Shown here piece by piece: positions 43,264-53,828 of a DNA stretch of 64,000 nt. Position 1 is the first letter of the stretch. The number at the start of each line of letters is the position of its first letter. The translations under genes and the position numbers were made by a program. A model generated the notes under the pieces. It saw only the letters and a list, made by a program, of their open reading frames with translations. It was not told where the DNA came from and made no database searches. Where the stretch lies: the NCBI GenBank assembly GCA_009667805.1, contig CM019068.1:5935218-5999217 (forward strand), given 5' to 3'. This DNA is from Leptobrachium leishanense. Its lineage: Eukaryota > Chordata > Amphibia > Anura > Megophryidae.

Positions 43264-43999
43264 CATGGACATCCAGCCCTGCAATGTCCACTCACAAACC
43301 ATTTGGCTATCTGAGGTCGCCATGTTGACTGCCGGGGGGGGGGGGAGCCAGGCTACAGGAAATGCAGCTTCCAAATAAGGGGGCACCATATGGTCCAGGC
43401 CTTTGTGAATAACAACTGGAAAGATATGGGGCAGGGAAATTAATCCAACAGGACAGGATTTGTACATAGACACACTGAAGTATATATATATTTATATATT
43501 AGGGGGCTTCCAAGTTCCATTAAGAAACTTTCCGTCACAATAACTGCCTGCACGATCTCAAGGAATAAAAATGAGCTAAATTAAACACTAAAACACTGCA
43601 CATAAACACAGCGAGCAACAAATCAACCGTGTGTAAATACGAGCGTACAGACACGGCTTACGCATTTAAAATGCAGGTTTATTGTAAAATATGGTTTTAT
43701 TATAAAATGCAGTGTATAATATAAAAGGCAGTTGTTACAGGAGGCACATTGCGAGTTTACTGTAAATAGGGGATTTTTAGTTTTGTACGTTCGGCAAAGT
43801 CTTCGGGTCACAGATTGACCTAGAGCCAAGCTTTAGGTCTGTTAGAGTAACTTGTGTCAAGCTGGGGCTTTCCATGGTTGAATAATTTTGAGCCCATAGT
43901 CATGTGTGGCCCCGTCCTGGGCCAAGTCTGAGCAGCCGCCAACTTTGCCTAATTATTGGGCCGTCTCTGCACACATAATTCAGTGTTGAGCTATATGTA
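43264..43999. repeat. 740-bp duplicated segment, copy 2
   Basis: It aligns with 40,153-40,892 with few mismatches. Differences include a short GCGAGTT repeat missing near 43,751 and a TC insertion near 43,557. It is not flanked by the 65-bp direct repeats seen around copy 1. Confidence 0.85.
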
Positions 44000-44489
44000 T
44001 CGGCTTCCATTATACATTGTGAGATAACACCTGCGCGGAGCTGACATCGCCATTATTCAGATTCTGGAGTGAAGTCATTAAAACACACCTTTCTAATTGA
44101 ATATTACTGGAATTTTAGCTCTTTTTCTGCATTTTATAATATGTGGATGTGACGTGTTTCGCTTTGGACTTGGGGTACATGGACCTAGAATTGTATTTGG
44201 GAGGGTGCAGTGTGGGTGTTTGTGTCATTTGTGTTATGTAAGAGTAATGCCATTGTCTGTCTATAGCTATGGTCCATGTGTATCTGTTGTTATCTGCTGA
44301 TAGGATTAGCCTTCAAGCATGCTCTCTCAGGAATGTGGTAATATCTGTTTATATTTGAGTAGTTTGTTAATCTGCTTTGTCAGGCAAACACTGCCTCATT
44401 ATCTGCTGTTTTTAGACTGTAATCAGTTTACTGATAACAATTGTATTGTCTTGTCTGTCTAGTAATGTTGACATAATGTTTATCTCTCT
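44000..44489. other. Unassigned sequence
   Basis: A/T-rich, with no recognised gene or repeat. It leads into the 5'-truncated LINE at about 44,490. Confidence 0.3.
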
Positions 44490-44507
44490 GTCTGTACCAG
44501 AGTCAGA

Positions 44508-45113
44508 TTGGGTTACGCTAACATTTGCAATCATATAGTAGCTTGTGTAGGAGTGATCTATAGACCCCCTGGACAAGTAGAAGAGCTAGATAATCTGCTG
44601 TTTGAGGAAATAGCCAAAATGACAATGAAGGGGGAAGTTATTATCATGGGGGAATTTAATCTTCCTGATGTGAACTGGAAAACCAAAATAGCTGGGTGCA
44701 CCAGGAGTACAAATATTCTAAACTCCCTACTGGGATTATCTCTAACACAAGTAGTTGAGGAGCCGACCCGTAAAGAGGCCATATTGGATTTAATACTCAC
44801 AAATGGAGGTTTGGTATCAGACGTTGTTGTAGGTGAAAATTTGGGATCTAGTGATCACCAGTCAGTGTGGTTTAATATAAGAACAGGGATGAAGCCGCAC
44901 CACACAAAAACAAACGTTTTAGACTTTAAAAAAACAGATTTTTCTAAAATGAGACTTTGTGTGAATGAGTCATTATCAGACTGGAGGAGTTTAAAGGGAG
45001 TCCAGGAGAAATGGGATTATTTAAAGGAAGCATTATTGAAGGCCACAGGCAATTGCATTCGGCTTGTTAGCAAAAACAAAAAAGGGAAGAAACCACTGTG
45101 GTACTCTGCATAA
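44508..45113 (+). pseudogene. CR1-like ORF2, endonuclease remnant
   Basis: A 201-codon frame has GVIYRPPG, IIMGEFNLPDVNW, EEPTRKEAILDLILTN and NLGSSDHQSVWF, corresponding to the C-terminal two thirds of the APE endonuclease with its SDH motif. The N-terminal part is missing because the element is 5'-truncated. Several stops follow between 45,113 and 45,409. Confidence 0.85.
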
Positions 45114-45408
45114 GTGGCCAAACTAGTGAAGAACAAAAATATAGCATTCAATAATTATAAAAAAACTCAGTGACGAAGATAGGCAAACCTATAAGATTAG
45201 GCAGAAAGAGGCAAAGCAATTATATAGAGTTTCCAAAGCACACGCAGAAGAGAAAATAGCTCAGTCAGTAAAAAAGGGGGACAAAACATTTTTTTAGATA
45301 CATAAACGAGAAATGAAAAGTAAAACAAGGATTAGTTAGATTAAAAACAAAGGAAGTAAGGTATGTAGAAGAGGATAAAAGTCTTGCTGACTGCCTCAAT
45401 GAATATTT

Positions 45409-46588
45409 TTGTTCAGTCTTTGCAGAAGAAAGGGACCTCAGTTAGGAGGAAACACTAACGAGACATTTACATATGAGTTTACAGAGGAGGAGGTTCTACA
45501 GCAGCTGTCTAAAGTAAAGACAAATAAGTCAATGGGCCCTGATGGGATCCACCCTAAATTGTTAAAAGAGCTCAGTGGTGTAATAGCAAAACCATTAACA
45601 GATTTATTTAACCAATCCTTGTTAACGGGAGTCATCCCAGAAGACTGGAAATTAGCAAATGTTGTGCCCATTTACAAGAAGGGTAGTACGGAGGAATCGG
45701 GGAACTATAGGCCAGTTAGTCTTACGTCAGTAGTGGGGAAATTAATGGAAACCATGTTAAAGGAAAGGATTGTTGAACATCTAAAAACACATAGATTACA
45801 GGATCAAAAACAACATGGGTTTACCTCAGGGAGATCATGCCAAACTAATCTTATTGATTTTTTTTGATTGGGTAACAAAAATAATAGACACAGGTGGTGC
45901 AGTAGACATTGCTTATTTAGATTTCAGTAAAGATAATGCACCTGGGACGTAAAAACCCAAGGGCTGAATATAGAATATTTGATACAGTCCTAACCTCAAC
46001 ATCTGAGGAAAGAGATTTAGGGGTTATTATTGCAGAGGATCTAAGGGTAAGTAGTCAATGTAATAGAGCAGCAGGAAATGCTGGCAGAATGCTTGGTTGT
46101 GTAGGGAGAGGTATTAGCAGTAGGAAAAGGGAAGTGCTCATGTCACTGTACAGAGCACTGGTGAAACCTCACTTGGAGTACTGTGTGCAGTACTGGAGAC
46201 CGTATCTCCAGAAGGATATAGACATCTTAGAGCAAGTTCAGAGAAGGGCTACTAAAATGGTGTACGGCTTGAAGGAGAAAAGTTACCAGGAAAGGCTTAA
46301 TGATCTTAACATGTACAGCTTGGAAAAAAGACGAGACAGAGGAGATATGATAGAAACATTTAAATACGTAAAGGGAATCCACAAGGTAGAGGAAGGGAGT
46401 ATATTTAAAAGGAAACAAAGAAGCAAAACAAGAGGACATAGTCTTAGACTAGAGGGGCAAAGGTTTAAAAGTAACATCAGGAAGCATTATTTTACTGAGA
46501 GGGTGGTGGATACATGGAACAGTCTTCCAGTAGAAGTGATAGAGGCCAAAACAGTGATTGAATTTAAGCAGGTATGGGATAGGCATAA
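45409..46588 (+). pseudogene. CR1-like ORF2, reverse transcriptase with internal deletion
   Basis: Frame 45,409-45,867 carries NKSMGPDGIHPKLLKEL, VVPIYKKGS, NYRPVSLTSVVGKL and QHGFTSGRSCQTN. Shortly after, YLDFSK (near 45,930) is followed directly by sequence equivalent to KIMHLGRKN, so the catalytic palm with the FADD motif is deleted, roughly 450 bp judging from the complete CR1. The C-terminus continues (HLEYCVQYWRPYLQKDI, LEQVQRRATKMV, VDTWNSLPVEV). It cannot be active. Confidence 0.85.
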
Positions 46589-46597
46589 GGCTATCCT

Positions 46598-46784
46598 ATT
46601 ATTATTATTATTATTAATTTATAAAGCGCCAGCATATTCCGCAGCGCTGTACAATAAGCACAGTACAGACAGGGTTACAATACATTGAACAACATTTGAC
46701 AAACAGTACAGGAGGAGATGAGGGCCCTATTCCCGTAGGAACTCACAATCTAGGAGGGTTGGGGTTGGAAACAGGAGGAGAGGA
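46598..46784 (-). mobile_element. L2-type LINE 3' end or L2-tailed SINE
   Basis: On the - strand it reads TAGATTGTGAGTTCC, GGGCCCTCATCTCC, TTGTACAGCGCTGCGG, ATATGCTGGCGCTTTATAAAT and (AAT)n. This is the 3'-end pattern of L2 elements (compare CAGCGCT...GGCGCT..ATAAAT). A 7-bp repeat, CTATCCT, flanks it (46,591-46,597 and 46,785-46,791). It is inserted in the CR1-like LINE. Confidence 0.75.
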
Positions 46785-46842
46785 CTATCCTAAACAAAAG
46801 ATAAATCCAGGTAAAGTATCCATGTAATTGGGCAGACTAGAT

Positions 46843-47519
46843 TGTGACCGGAATCCACTTGGTTCACTCGGGACGAGGCCAGGCCGGGACGGACAAGGAT
46901 TGACTGAACACGAGTCTCTTCAGGAAAGGCAAACTTTATTGTGACGTCACAACAGATGCTCAAACAGGATTCAATCGCAAAGAATGAGCCCCGATTCCCC
47001 AGTGACATAAAATTTTATACCCCAAATACATAATTAGGTACATCCCAATTAGCCCATCTCCTGGTGACACTATCCCACCCCACGTGGGTCCGTACCTCCC
47101 TTAATCGAATACAAAGACATTCCATACATTGGTCATAAATTGGCAAGCTTCATGTTAGTTTGAAAGAAAATGATTTGCTACTACTCTGGATCCTGCCTGT
47201 GCCCACCTCCCTCAGGCTTGTTTATTGTTTGTTTTAGATAAGGACTAGCCTGGTTTTCACACTCCCCTTTGTCTGCAGCTGCAGGCTCATCTGACTTCCA
47301 TATATCTTTCCTTCATCCTGTCACCTCGTGCCAGCTACAGTCCGGATCCTCTACAATTTAATTGCTTCTATGCTAATCTAACACATTCCTACGATTCTAT
47401 GTAAACCTCCTTCTAATTTCAACTAATATCTACCTAGTTATATTCAAGTGAACCAATATTCTGAACAAGATGGCGCCTGGCTCAGAATGGCGACCATCTT
47501 CTTGCCTGAATCTCCTTCA
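46843..47519 (-). repeat. Endogenous retrovirus 3' LTR, with polypurine tract
   Basis: It matches 50,976-51,817. It holds about 70 bp (near 47,125-47,195) that the other LTR lacks. Just inside at 47,520-47,532, the - strand reads GCCAAGGGGGGAA, the polypurine tract. Confidence 0.85.
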
Positions 47520-47568
47520 TTCCCCCCTTGGCTCAAGTTTCAGGTTCTCCTCCTGAGACTTGTAGCCA

Positions 47569-49303
47569 CTACACTCCACTAGTGTTATCCTTGAACTCCT
47601 TGTACTTTAGGGGACCTATTTTTGTTGGGAACATGTTTTGTGGGATTATCAGTGGTATCTTTTGTGTCTGTGTAGGTGTCAGTGCCCTCTTGCATAGTGG
47701 CCATAGACATAGCCCTATGCGGTACAGGAGTGTTCCTACGACCAAGATCACCACCAAAATCAGAATCATGGATCCAATCTGCGATATAAATCTCAGGATG
47801 GATCCAAACCAATCTCCAATTGCTCCGAACCCACAAAGTGGATTCCAGCCTTCAGCAGCGATCCGTCTTGCTGTGTTCTGCAACTGTACTACTTTCTCCT
47901 TGTGATCTTGGATTACCTGGTAATAGTCAGGGACGTCATGTGTGGTGTTCTTGATGAATATGCAACATTCATAATACATTGTCATCTCACACAGTCCATT
48001 CAGAGCTGCACTGATCTGTTCCAGTGCCATATCATGCATCATTTGTACCTTTCGTATCTCTCGTACTTCCAGATTCAGCAACTGAATATCCATACTAGTC
48101 TTATTCAAAATCTCGTCCATCAGACTGGCATAACTGTTCATTCTTGTCATTAACTCTCTTCCCCATCCAGTCCATGCTGGGAACCATGCCCACACCCGAT
48201 CCGCTTTCTTAAACAACTCTCTCTTCTGTTTCTCAAAAACCAGTGGGTACCTAGGGTGTAGTGCAGTATCTGTATCAGTGTCATCTCCCCTTACTCTTGG
48301 AATCAGTTTAGCCAGATAGCACATTCCCGTTATTGTAGGTGGTATCCATGTGTAACACACCCTTTCACAACACACCTGGTACCCCCCTTTCAATATAAAT
48401 GGTGATAAATGTAGTATTCCCTTTGACATTTCTAACATCAGTTGTCTCAGTCGTCTCATCATATCCAATGCACGTCTGCCTGCCATTGGTCACATTCGCA
48501 ATTACCACCTCTTGGTCTCTAGTGAGCTTTCTACATCGTATATATAGAAAATTCGCCTGCTCCTTTGTGTTGAATATATAAATGTATGATGTCCAATTGA
48601 ACTTACTTGAATTACACAACCCTCCCCCGTTACTTATTTCTCTATCTGGTCCCAATTGAAAACACCATTCCGGTGGGTACACTGGTGCTGTTATTGGATA
48701 CCCGGGAGCGAATGCCTCTGTTTTTTCTCGTGGTGCATCAAAAACATGTATTGTGACATTTCCTGACACAAACATACTTAAGTTCATTGGAACAGAAACA
48801 AATAGTATATGAATTGTCTCTGGGTGCAGTCTACTACACACCCAGCATGCGGTCTGCCCAGACTTTTTAGCATAGTCATATTTGAATTGCACAAGTAAAT
48901 GTCCTCTCGGCATAATCTCGGATATCGCCTCTCGCCTCTGTTTCCACATGGTACGGTTCTCCATCACTGGGTGCGTACCATTCCAGATATGGGAGATATC
49001 CACTTTCTCGGTGGTGCTTGGGCACCTGGGGCATGCTCCATGTGATAGTCCATAAATCAAATTTGCAAGGTACAAGATCAGTACCACAAATGCCCCAAAT
49101 ATCAAAATCCCTTGGGCAATTCTTTTCACAGTCACATAAACCCAATCCCTCCCCACCGGAATTTCAAAAACAAAAGACATTTCTGGTTGATCAAGGGTCG
49201 GGGCGTGTCCCCTAAAAATAGCCCTTGGGGTATCCCCCGTGGGATCCCTTTGCTCCTCCGTTGGTGGGTGGTCAGGCATTATTGTGTCCGTCAAAACACC
49301 CAC
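47569..49303 (-). pseudogene. Endogenous retrovirus env, surface and transmembrane parts
   Basis: Frame 48,365-49,303 begins the envelope. It has a hydrophobic segment near residues 60-85 that acts as a signal or anchor, then several Asn-X-Ser/Thr sites. Frame 47,569-48,486 overlaps it in another phase and holds the C-terminal subunit: a heptad-like helical stretch, a cysteine motif of the C-X7-CC kind, and a membrane anchor rich in Ile, Leu and Val near residues 240-262, then a short tail. The change of frame near 48,400-48,480 breaks the gene. The protein would mediate receptor binding and membrane fusion; this copy cannot make it intact. Confidence 0.8.
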
Positions 49304-49458
49304 TTGTTGAGTCTTTTAGGTGCTCACAACTGTGGTCTTTGTCAGCTTTAGCCTCAATGGATTGGTCTCGTTGGGGATGTCCTTCCACTCTGGTTCAGGA
49401 TTGGCTGCAGCTACCTTCAGTCTGGAGTGATGTATCCACGGGACCACCTCGGCAACCT

Positions 49459-50788
49459 TCACTGCTGTGGGGGTTGATAACAGGACAAGGTAAGGACCTC
49501 TCCATTTGGGCCTAGTGGGTCATTTTTCCACTCCTTCACCCAAACCGAGTCACCTGGACAATACTTATGCAATGGGGGATACAAAATGTGAGGTATATTA
49601 TCTCCCACCCAAGTATTAAATTTCTGCATTGATTTACCTAACAGTACAACCTGATCATTTAGTTTAGTTTCCCCCAATGCCCAAAGGTCCCCCCCTTAGT
49701 CCATTAATCAGAGGGGTAGGCCGTCCGAACATAAGCTTGTACGGACTTAGCTTCAATTGGGGGGTTGGCCTGCACCTAATGTGCAATAGAACTATTGGCA
49801 GCACATCCAACCAGCCTAGTGACGTCTCTTGGCACAGTTTGGACATCAAAGTTTTTAGTGTGCGGTTCATTCTTTCAACTTTTCCCGAGCTTTGGGGCCG
49901 GTAAGCTGTATATAGCTTCCAGGTGATGCCCAACAGGCGGGTGAGCTGTTTTAAACAGTTCTGTATGAATGCTGGGCCATTATCCGACCCTATCTCGAGG
50001 GGAAGTCGATAGCGTGGTATTATTTCTTTCATTAAACTCCTCACCACATCCGTTGTTTTCTCTGTCCTCGTCATGAAGGCTTCCACTCATCCAGTGAGAG
50101 TACACACCCTTACCAGTAGATATTTATATCCCTTGCAGGGTGGCAGCACTGTGAAATCTATCTGTATTAACGCCATTGGGGACAGCCCGATTGGCTGTTT
50201 CCCTGGAGGTTGAGATGGGCCTGTTCTTGGATTATTCTTGGCACATGTCACGCACTGCTGGGCTATTGCTTTGCAGACTACTGACATCTCTGGCACATAG
50301 AAATATGGTTCCAACTGTTGTTCCATCATCTCTCTTCCTCCATGGGTACTTGCGTGAAGCGCTCTCACGATCTCAGGTGCCAATGTCGCTGGCAGGACTA
50401 TTTGTCCATTCTTCAACTGAAACCATCCGTCTTCTCCATATCCACCTTGTTCTTCTGATAGCCATTTCTTCTCTTTTTCTGAATACACAGGTGTCCATTC
50501 ACTCAGTGGCGCCGGTAGGAGTGCAGCCACCACCGGTGTTGCTTTGTATCTTGCCAATTCTTCCTGGTTGCCCCAGATAAATTCCTCTTTTGGAAAATAG
50601 TATCGCCAGGCAAAGAACAGCAGATCTTGTCTCTTCTGCGTATCTCTCACTGCTGGTACAAAGAAGTTCATCACACTTTCTTCATTCTTGGCAGTTTGTT
50701 TTTGATAAGGGTCTCTTTGAGAAAGAACCTCACCAACGGGGCTTGATATTCTTCTGCTCCCAATTCTCCCAAACTTAGCAGTATTCAT
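49459..50788 (-). pseudogene. Endogenous retrovirus pol remnant: integrase
   Basis: Frame 50,087-50,788 carries the end of the RNase H region and the integrase zinc domain (ALHASTHGG, CVTCAKNNP) and the first core aspartate (ALIQIDFTVLPP). Frame 49,664-50,086 follows after a stop at about 50,086 and has the second aspartate (EIGSDNGPAFI) and the glutamate block (YRPQSSGKVERMNRTLK). The C-terminal part is at 49,459-49,677. The first 80 codons of the upstream frame do not look like integrase and probably mark the deletion joint. Confidence 0.8.
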
Positions 50789-50975
50789 GTGATCCTCAAA
50801 TTATTATAAGAGTTGGCTGTTAGATTGTCAAAACGTGAGGTGAAATTTTCTGCCCGTTCAACTTCGGTCACTTCTGTATCTTCTCCATCATCCCCCACTA
50901 TTTTTACGCCGAAGAATTTCAGCATCATTTTGTATGCTCTGCGGAGTCTTTGCTGAACTTCTGAGCCCCCAGAAA
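50785..50975 (-). pseudogene. Endogenous retrovirus gag, N-terminal scrap
   Basis: The - strand frame after the 5' LTR has about 60 codons, with an RRAYKMMLKFFGVKI stretch and an acidic DDGEDTEVTEVE stretch. Position suggests the leader and gag start. Everything between this and integrase is deleted. Confidence 0.5.
50963..50975 (-). other. Primer-binding site, tRNA-Pro-like
   Basis: The - strand reads TTTCTGGGGGCTC just inside the 5' LTR. TGGGGGCTC equals the first nine bases of the tRNA-Pro binding site of mammalian gammaretroviruses. The next bases diverge, so it is degenerate or uses a different tRNA. Confidence 0.55.
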
Positions 50976-51817
50976 TGTAACCGGAATCCACTTGGTTCAC
51001 TCGGGACGAGGCCGGGCCGGCACGGACAAGGATTGACTGAACACGAGTCTCTTCAGGAAAGGCAAACTTTATTGTGACGTCACAACAGATGCTCAAACAG
51101 GATTCAATCGCAAAGAATGAGCCCCGATTCCCCAGTGACATAGAATTTTATACCCCGAATACATAATTAGGTACAACCCAATTAGCCCACCTCCTGGTGA
51201 CACTATCCCACCCCACGTGGGTCCGTACCTCCCTTAATCGAATACAAAGACATTCCATCTGTGCCCATCTCCCTCAGGCTTGTTTATTGTTTGTTTTAGA
51301 TAAGGACTAGCCTGGTTTTCACACTCCCCTTTGTCTGCAGCTGCAGGCTCATCTGACCTCGATATATCTTTCCTTCATCCTGTCACCTCGTGCCAGCTAC
51401 AGTCCGGATCCTCTACAATTTATTTGCTTCTATGCTAATCTAACACATTCCTACGATTCTATGTAAACCTCCTTCTATGTCCTGGGTGGTGAGTATGTAC
51501 CGTTGGGTGTCTTGCCCAGGGACACTTACTGGAGAGGTTGCTTGCTGGGATCAAACCCATGATTCCACAGGCTCTCCCCATGCAGAGCAGTGACATTACC
51601 TCTACTCCATCATTCTGTCACCTCGTGCCCTCTACGGTCCAGATCCTCTACAATTTAATTGCTTCTCTGCTAATCTAACACATTCCTATGATTCTATGTA
51701 AACCTCCTTCTAATTTCAACTAATATCTACCTAGTTATATTCAAGTGAACCAATATTCTGAACAAGATGGCCGCCTGGCTCAGAATGGCGACCATCTTCT
51801 TGCCTGAATCTCCTTCA
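50976..51817 (-). repeat. Endogenous retrovirus 5' LTR, enlarged by a SINE
   Basis: It pairs with 46,843-47,519 but contains a SINE (51,477-51,608) flanked by two copies of an LTR stretch of about 100 bp (51,375-51,476 and 51,608-51,711). Confidence 0.85.
51477..51608 (-). mobile_element. tRNA-derived SINE, V-SINE/Deu-type core
   Basis: On the - strand there is a B-box-like GGGTTTGATCCCAGC, preceded by a tRNA-like 5' part (GAGGTAATGTCACTG) and followed by GTGTCCCTGGGCAAGACAC, the conserved central motif of V-SINEs. It is about 130 bp and is missing from the partner LTR. Confidence 0.65.
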
Positions 51818-51876
51818 AGATGGGCTGAAAGGTTCTTATCTGCCGAAATTTTTCTATGTTTTTATGTTTCTATGTT

Positions 51877-52500
51877 TTACCATACCGAGAAGCATACTGA
51901 AGAAACATAACAAAATCACAACTCCAGAAAAAATCACAGAATTTTTCTAGGGGAGCTTTGGTGTATGTAAATAACCCATGTTTGAGTGTATGAATATGTG
52001 TGTCTGTCCCAATTTAAGAGAGTTCCATTCTGACCCCAAAAACCTCCAGATCTTCAACATTGTCTTATTTCTGGGGGATGCTAGCAGGCTCTCTACGTTT
52101 CCCAATCCTTTAGCTTCGTCTGAGGACTGGAGGAAGGCACAAGAGTCTGCTGGGGAGAACATGGGGGTCCGGCAAAGGAAGCGGCATTGACAGATGTGAA
52201 CCTGTCGAGGTACTGAGATCTGTTACAGTGGACAATGAACGATTTAGCTTTTTTGGACCCCAAGACTTTGGCAGCACAAGTTCTTCCTGTCACTTGGTAA
52301 TGTCTTGTGTTCCTGTCTGTGAGTTTGCACATTGGTGATGTAATATATTTGATGTTTTATATCCTCATAGAATCTCAAAAAAGCTGTCAGACAACAGGGA
52401 AGTTAATTTTGGAGCTAAATGAACTTCCTCCCAATAAGGAAAGACAGTCCAGGTAGGGGACCTGATGATAGATGTCGCGGGGGAGGGGGACGATGACAGA
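51877..52500. other. Presumed 5' flank of the alpha-2-macroglobulin-like gene
   Basis: I recognise no transposon or coding region. It lies between the LINE tail and the minisatellites just upstream of exon 1. Confidence 0.4.
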
Positions 52501-52502
52501 CA

Positions 52503-52650
52503 ATCCAGGAGGGGCGTGAGGATAAACAACCCAGGAGGGGGGCGTGAGGACATTCAATCCAGGAGGGGCGTGAGGATAGGCGACCCAGGAGGGGGGCGTG
52601 AGGACAGACAATCCAGGAGGGGCGTGAGGATAGAAGACATAGGAGGGGGC
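52503..52650. repeat. 27-bp G-rich minisatellite, about 5 copies
   Basis: The unit CAGGAGGGGCGTGAGGATA plus a few variable bases recurs, alternating with GGGGGGCGTGAGGACA forms. It is 250-400 bp upstream of the exon 1 start codon. Confidence 0.8.
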
Positions 52651-52663
52651 GATTTGAGACACC

Positions 52664-52672
52664 TTATATAGG
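52664..52672 (+). promoter_or_regulatory. Possible TATA-like element
   Basis: TTATATAGG lies 228 bp before the start codon at 52,900, within reach of a first-exon promoter. No transcript start is known, so this is only a candidate. Confidence 0.2.
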
Positions 52673-52700
52673 AGAGGCACTTGTGGTGACAAATAATAAT

Positions 52701-52820
52701 CAAGTAGGACAGAGTCACAGAGAGCAGGACAGAGACACAGAACGTGGGACAGAGACACAGAGAGCAGGACAGAGACACAGAACGTGGGACAGAGACACAG
52801 AGTGCGGGACAGAGACACAG
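52701..52820. repeat. 20-bp minisatellite, 6 copies
   Basis: The unit GGGACAGAGACACAGAACGT, alternating with GAGAGCA variants, repeats six times. It would lie in the promoter or 5' UTR of the gene that starts at 52,900. Confidence 0.85.
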
Positions 52821-52899
52821 ATAAGATAGTGACAAAGACAGACAGAGAGTGGGGCAGCCTAACAGATCTGCTTGGTTACATCCAGAAGTGTCACTGAAG

Positions 52900-52964
52900 A
52901 TGCTGAAGGTCCTTCTCCTGTGTTTGTTGCTGCTGGATCTGATCTGTGGACAGAGTATCGGCTT
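52900..52964 (+). CDS. Alpha-2-macroglobulin-like protein, exon 1 (signal peptide)
   Basis: The ATG at 52,900 has A at -3. It encodes 21 codons plus two bases: MLKVLLLCLLLLDLICGQ followed by SIG. This is a classic secretory signal peptide with a leucine-rich core and a likely cleavage site after the CG/Q region. The exon ends GGCTT before GTGAGA, a good 5' splice donor at 52,965. The two spare bases (TT) combine with the first base of exon 2 (G) to make a leucine codon, so the phases agree. The product is expected to be a secreted protease-trapping thioester protein. Support is the splice phase, the order and the exon 2 homology. Confidence 0.65.
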
Positions 52965-53213
52965 GTGAGATATTATGTGTTTCATTGATTTTATTAGCTT
53001 TATAATAAGTGATACGGTAAAGCGCACAGGGGTGAAAAGGTTTCTTTTCAGAAAACAGGCGATACATAATTTTAATCATTGATAAGAAAAGAAGAAAAAA
53101 ATAGGTGAATATCTTAAAAACAGTCTAAACTTTCACAGGTCCAGGTATTGGTACCCTTTTATAGATTGTCTATGTATCTTAAGCAGTGACATCCTGATTG
53201 GGTGAAGAGGTTA

Positions 53214-53828
53214 TAGGGTTAATTAGATTGATTAGAAATTAGATTTATCAGAAGTGATAAGATTAATTAGATTAATTTGAGGTTAGAATATTATTAGATT
53301 AATCAGACGATTAATTAGTGGTTAGTAGTTTAATCCGATTAATTAGAGGTTAGAGGATTAAATTGTATAGAGGTTAGAGGGTTAATATGATTATTAGACA
53401 TTAAAAGATTTATTTCATTGATTAGATATTAGAGGGTTAATTAGATTAATTAGTCATTCATTAAAGGATTCATTTAATTGAGTAGAGGTTAGAGGATGAA
53501 CTTGATTGATTAGAGATTAAAAGGTTAATTAGATTGATTAGAGATTAGATGATGATTGATTAGTGGTTAAAGGATGAACTCGATTAATTAGATGATTAGA
53601 GGTTAAAAGGTTAATTAGATTGATTAGAGGTTGGAGGATGAATTTGACTGATTAGAGATTAGATGATGATTGATTAGTGGGTTAAAAGGTTAATTGGATT
53701 GATTAGAGATCAGAGGATTAAATTGATCAAAGGTAAGACGATGAATTTGACTGATTTGACATTAGGCAGGATTGACTAGATCGATCAAACCATTAATTAG
53801 AATGATTAGTGGTTGTAAAGTTAATTAT
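53214..53828. repeat. Degenerate GATTAGAGGTTAGAGG repeats, intron 1
   Basis: TTAATTAGATTGATTAGAGG and similar words recur about every 25-35 bp with heavy divergence. They look like old members of the 28-bp array at 55,849-60,650, separated from it by the L2 and 21-bp blocks. Confidence 0.75.

Larger units (their letters stand above)
46843..51817 (-). mobile_element. Endogenous retrovirus, gamma/epsilon-like, deleted
   Basis: LTRs of 677 and 842 bp (TGTGACCGGAATCC or TGTAACCGGAATCC to AATCTCCTTCA) enclose a - strand provirus. An exact 4-bp TSD, AGAT, lies at 46,839-46,842 and 51,818-51,821, in the CR1-like LINE. The interior keeps a short gag start, the integrase part of pol and most of env. 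Protease, reverse transcriptase and nearly all of RNase H are gone. With gag and polymerase missing, it is not competent alone. Confidence 0.9.
44490..51876 (+). mobile_element. CR1-like LINE, second subfamily, decayed and interrupted
   Basis: Endonuclease and reverse transcriptase remnants run on the + strand to about 46,597, continue at 46,792-46,842 after an L2 insertion, and finish at 51,822-51,876 after the retrovirus. The tail is TTCTATGTTTTTATGTTTCTATG, read in parts, the classic CR1 8-bp type. The uninterrupted order of the same 3' end is seen in the copy at 61,549-62,372, which proves both insertions. Confidence 0.85.

Noticed and set aside
40018..43473. Paired open frames in the 740-bp duplicates as a gene family
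   Set aside because: The frames overlap on both strands, have no domain, and differ in phase at the poly(G) tract.
47569..49303. A domesticated (syncytin-like) envelope gene
   Set aside because: The two halves are in different frames with an overlap, and there is no sign of an intact full-length frame.
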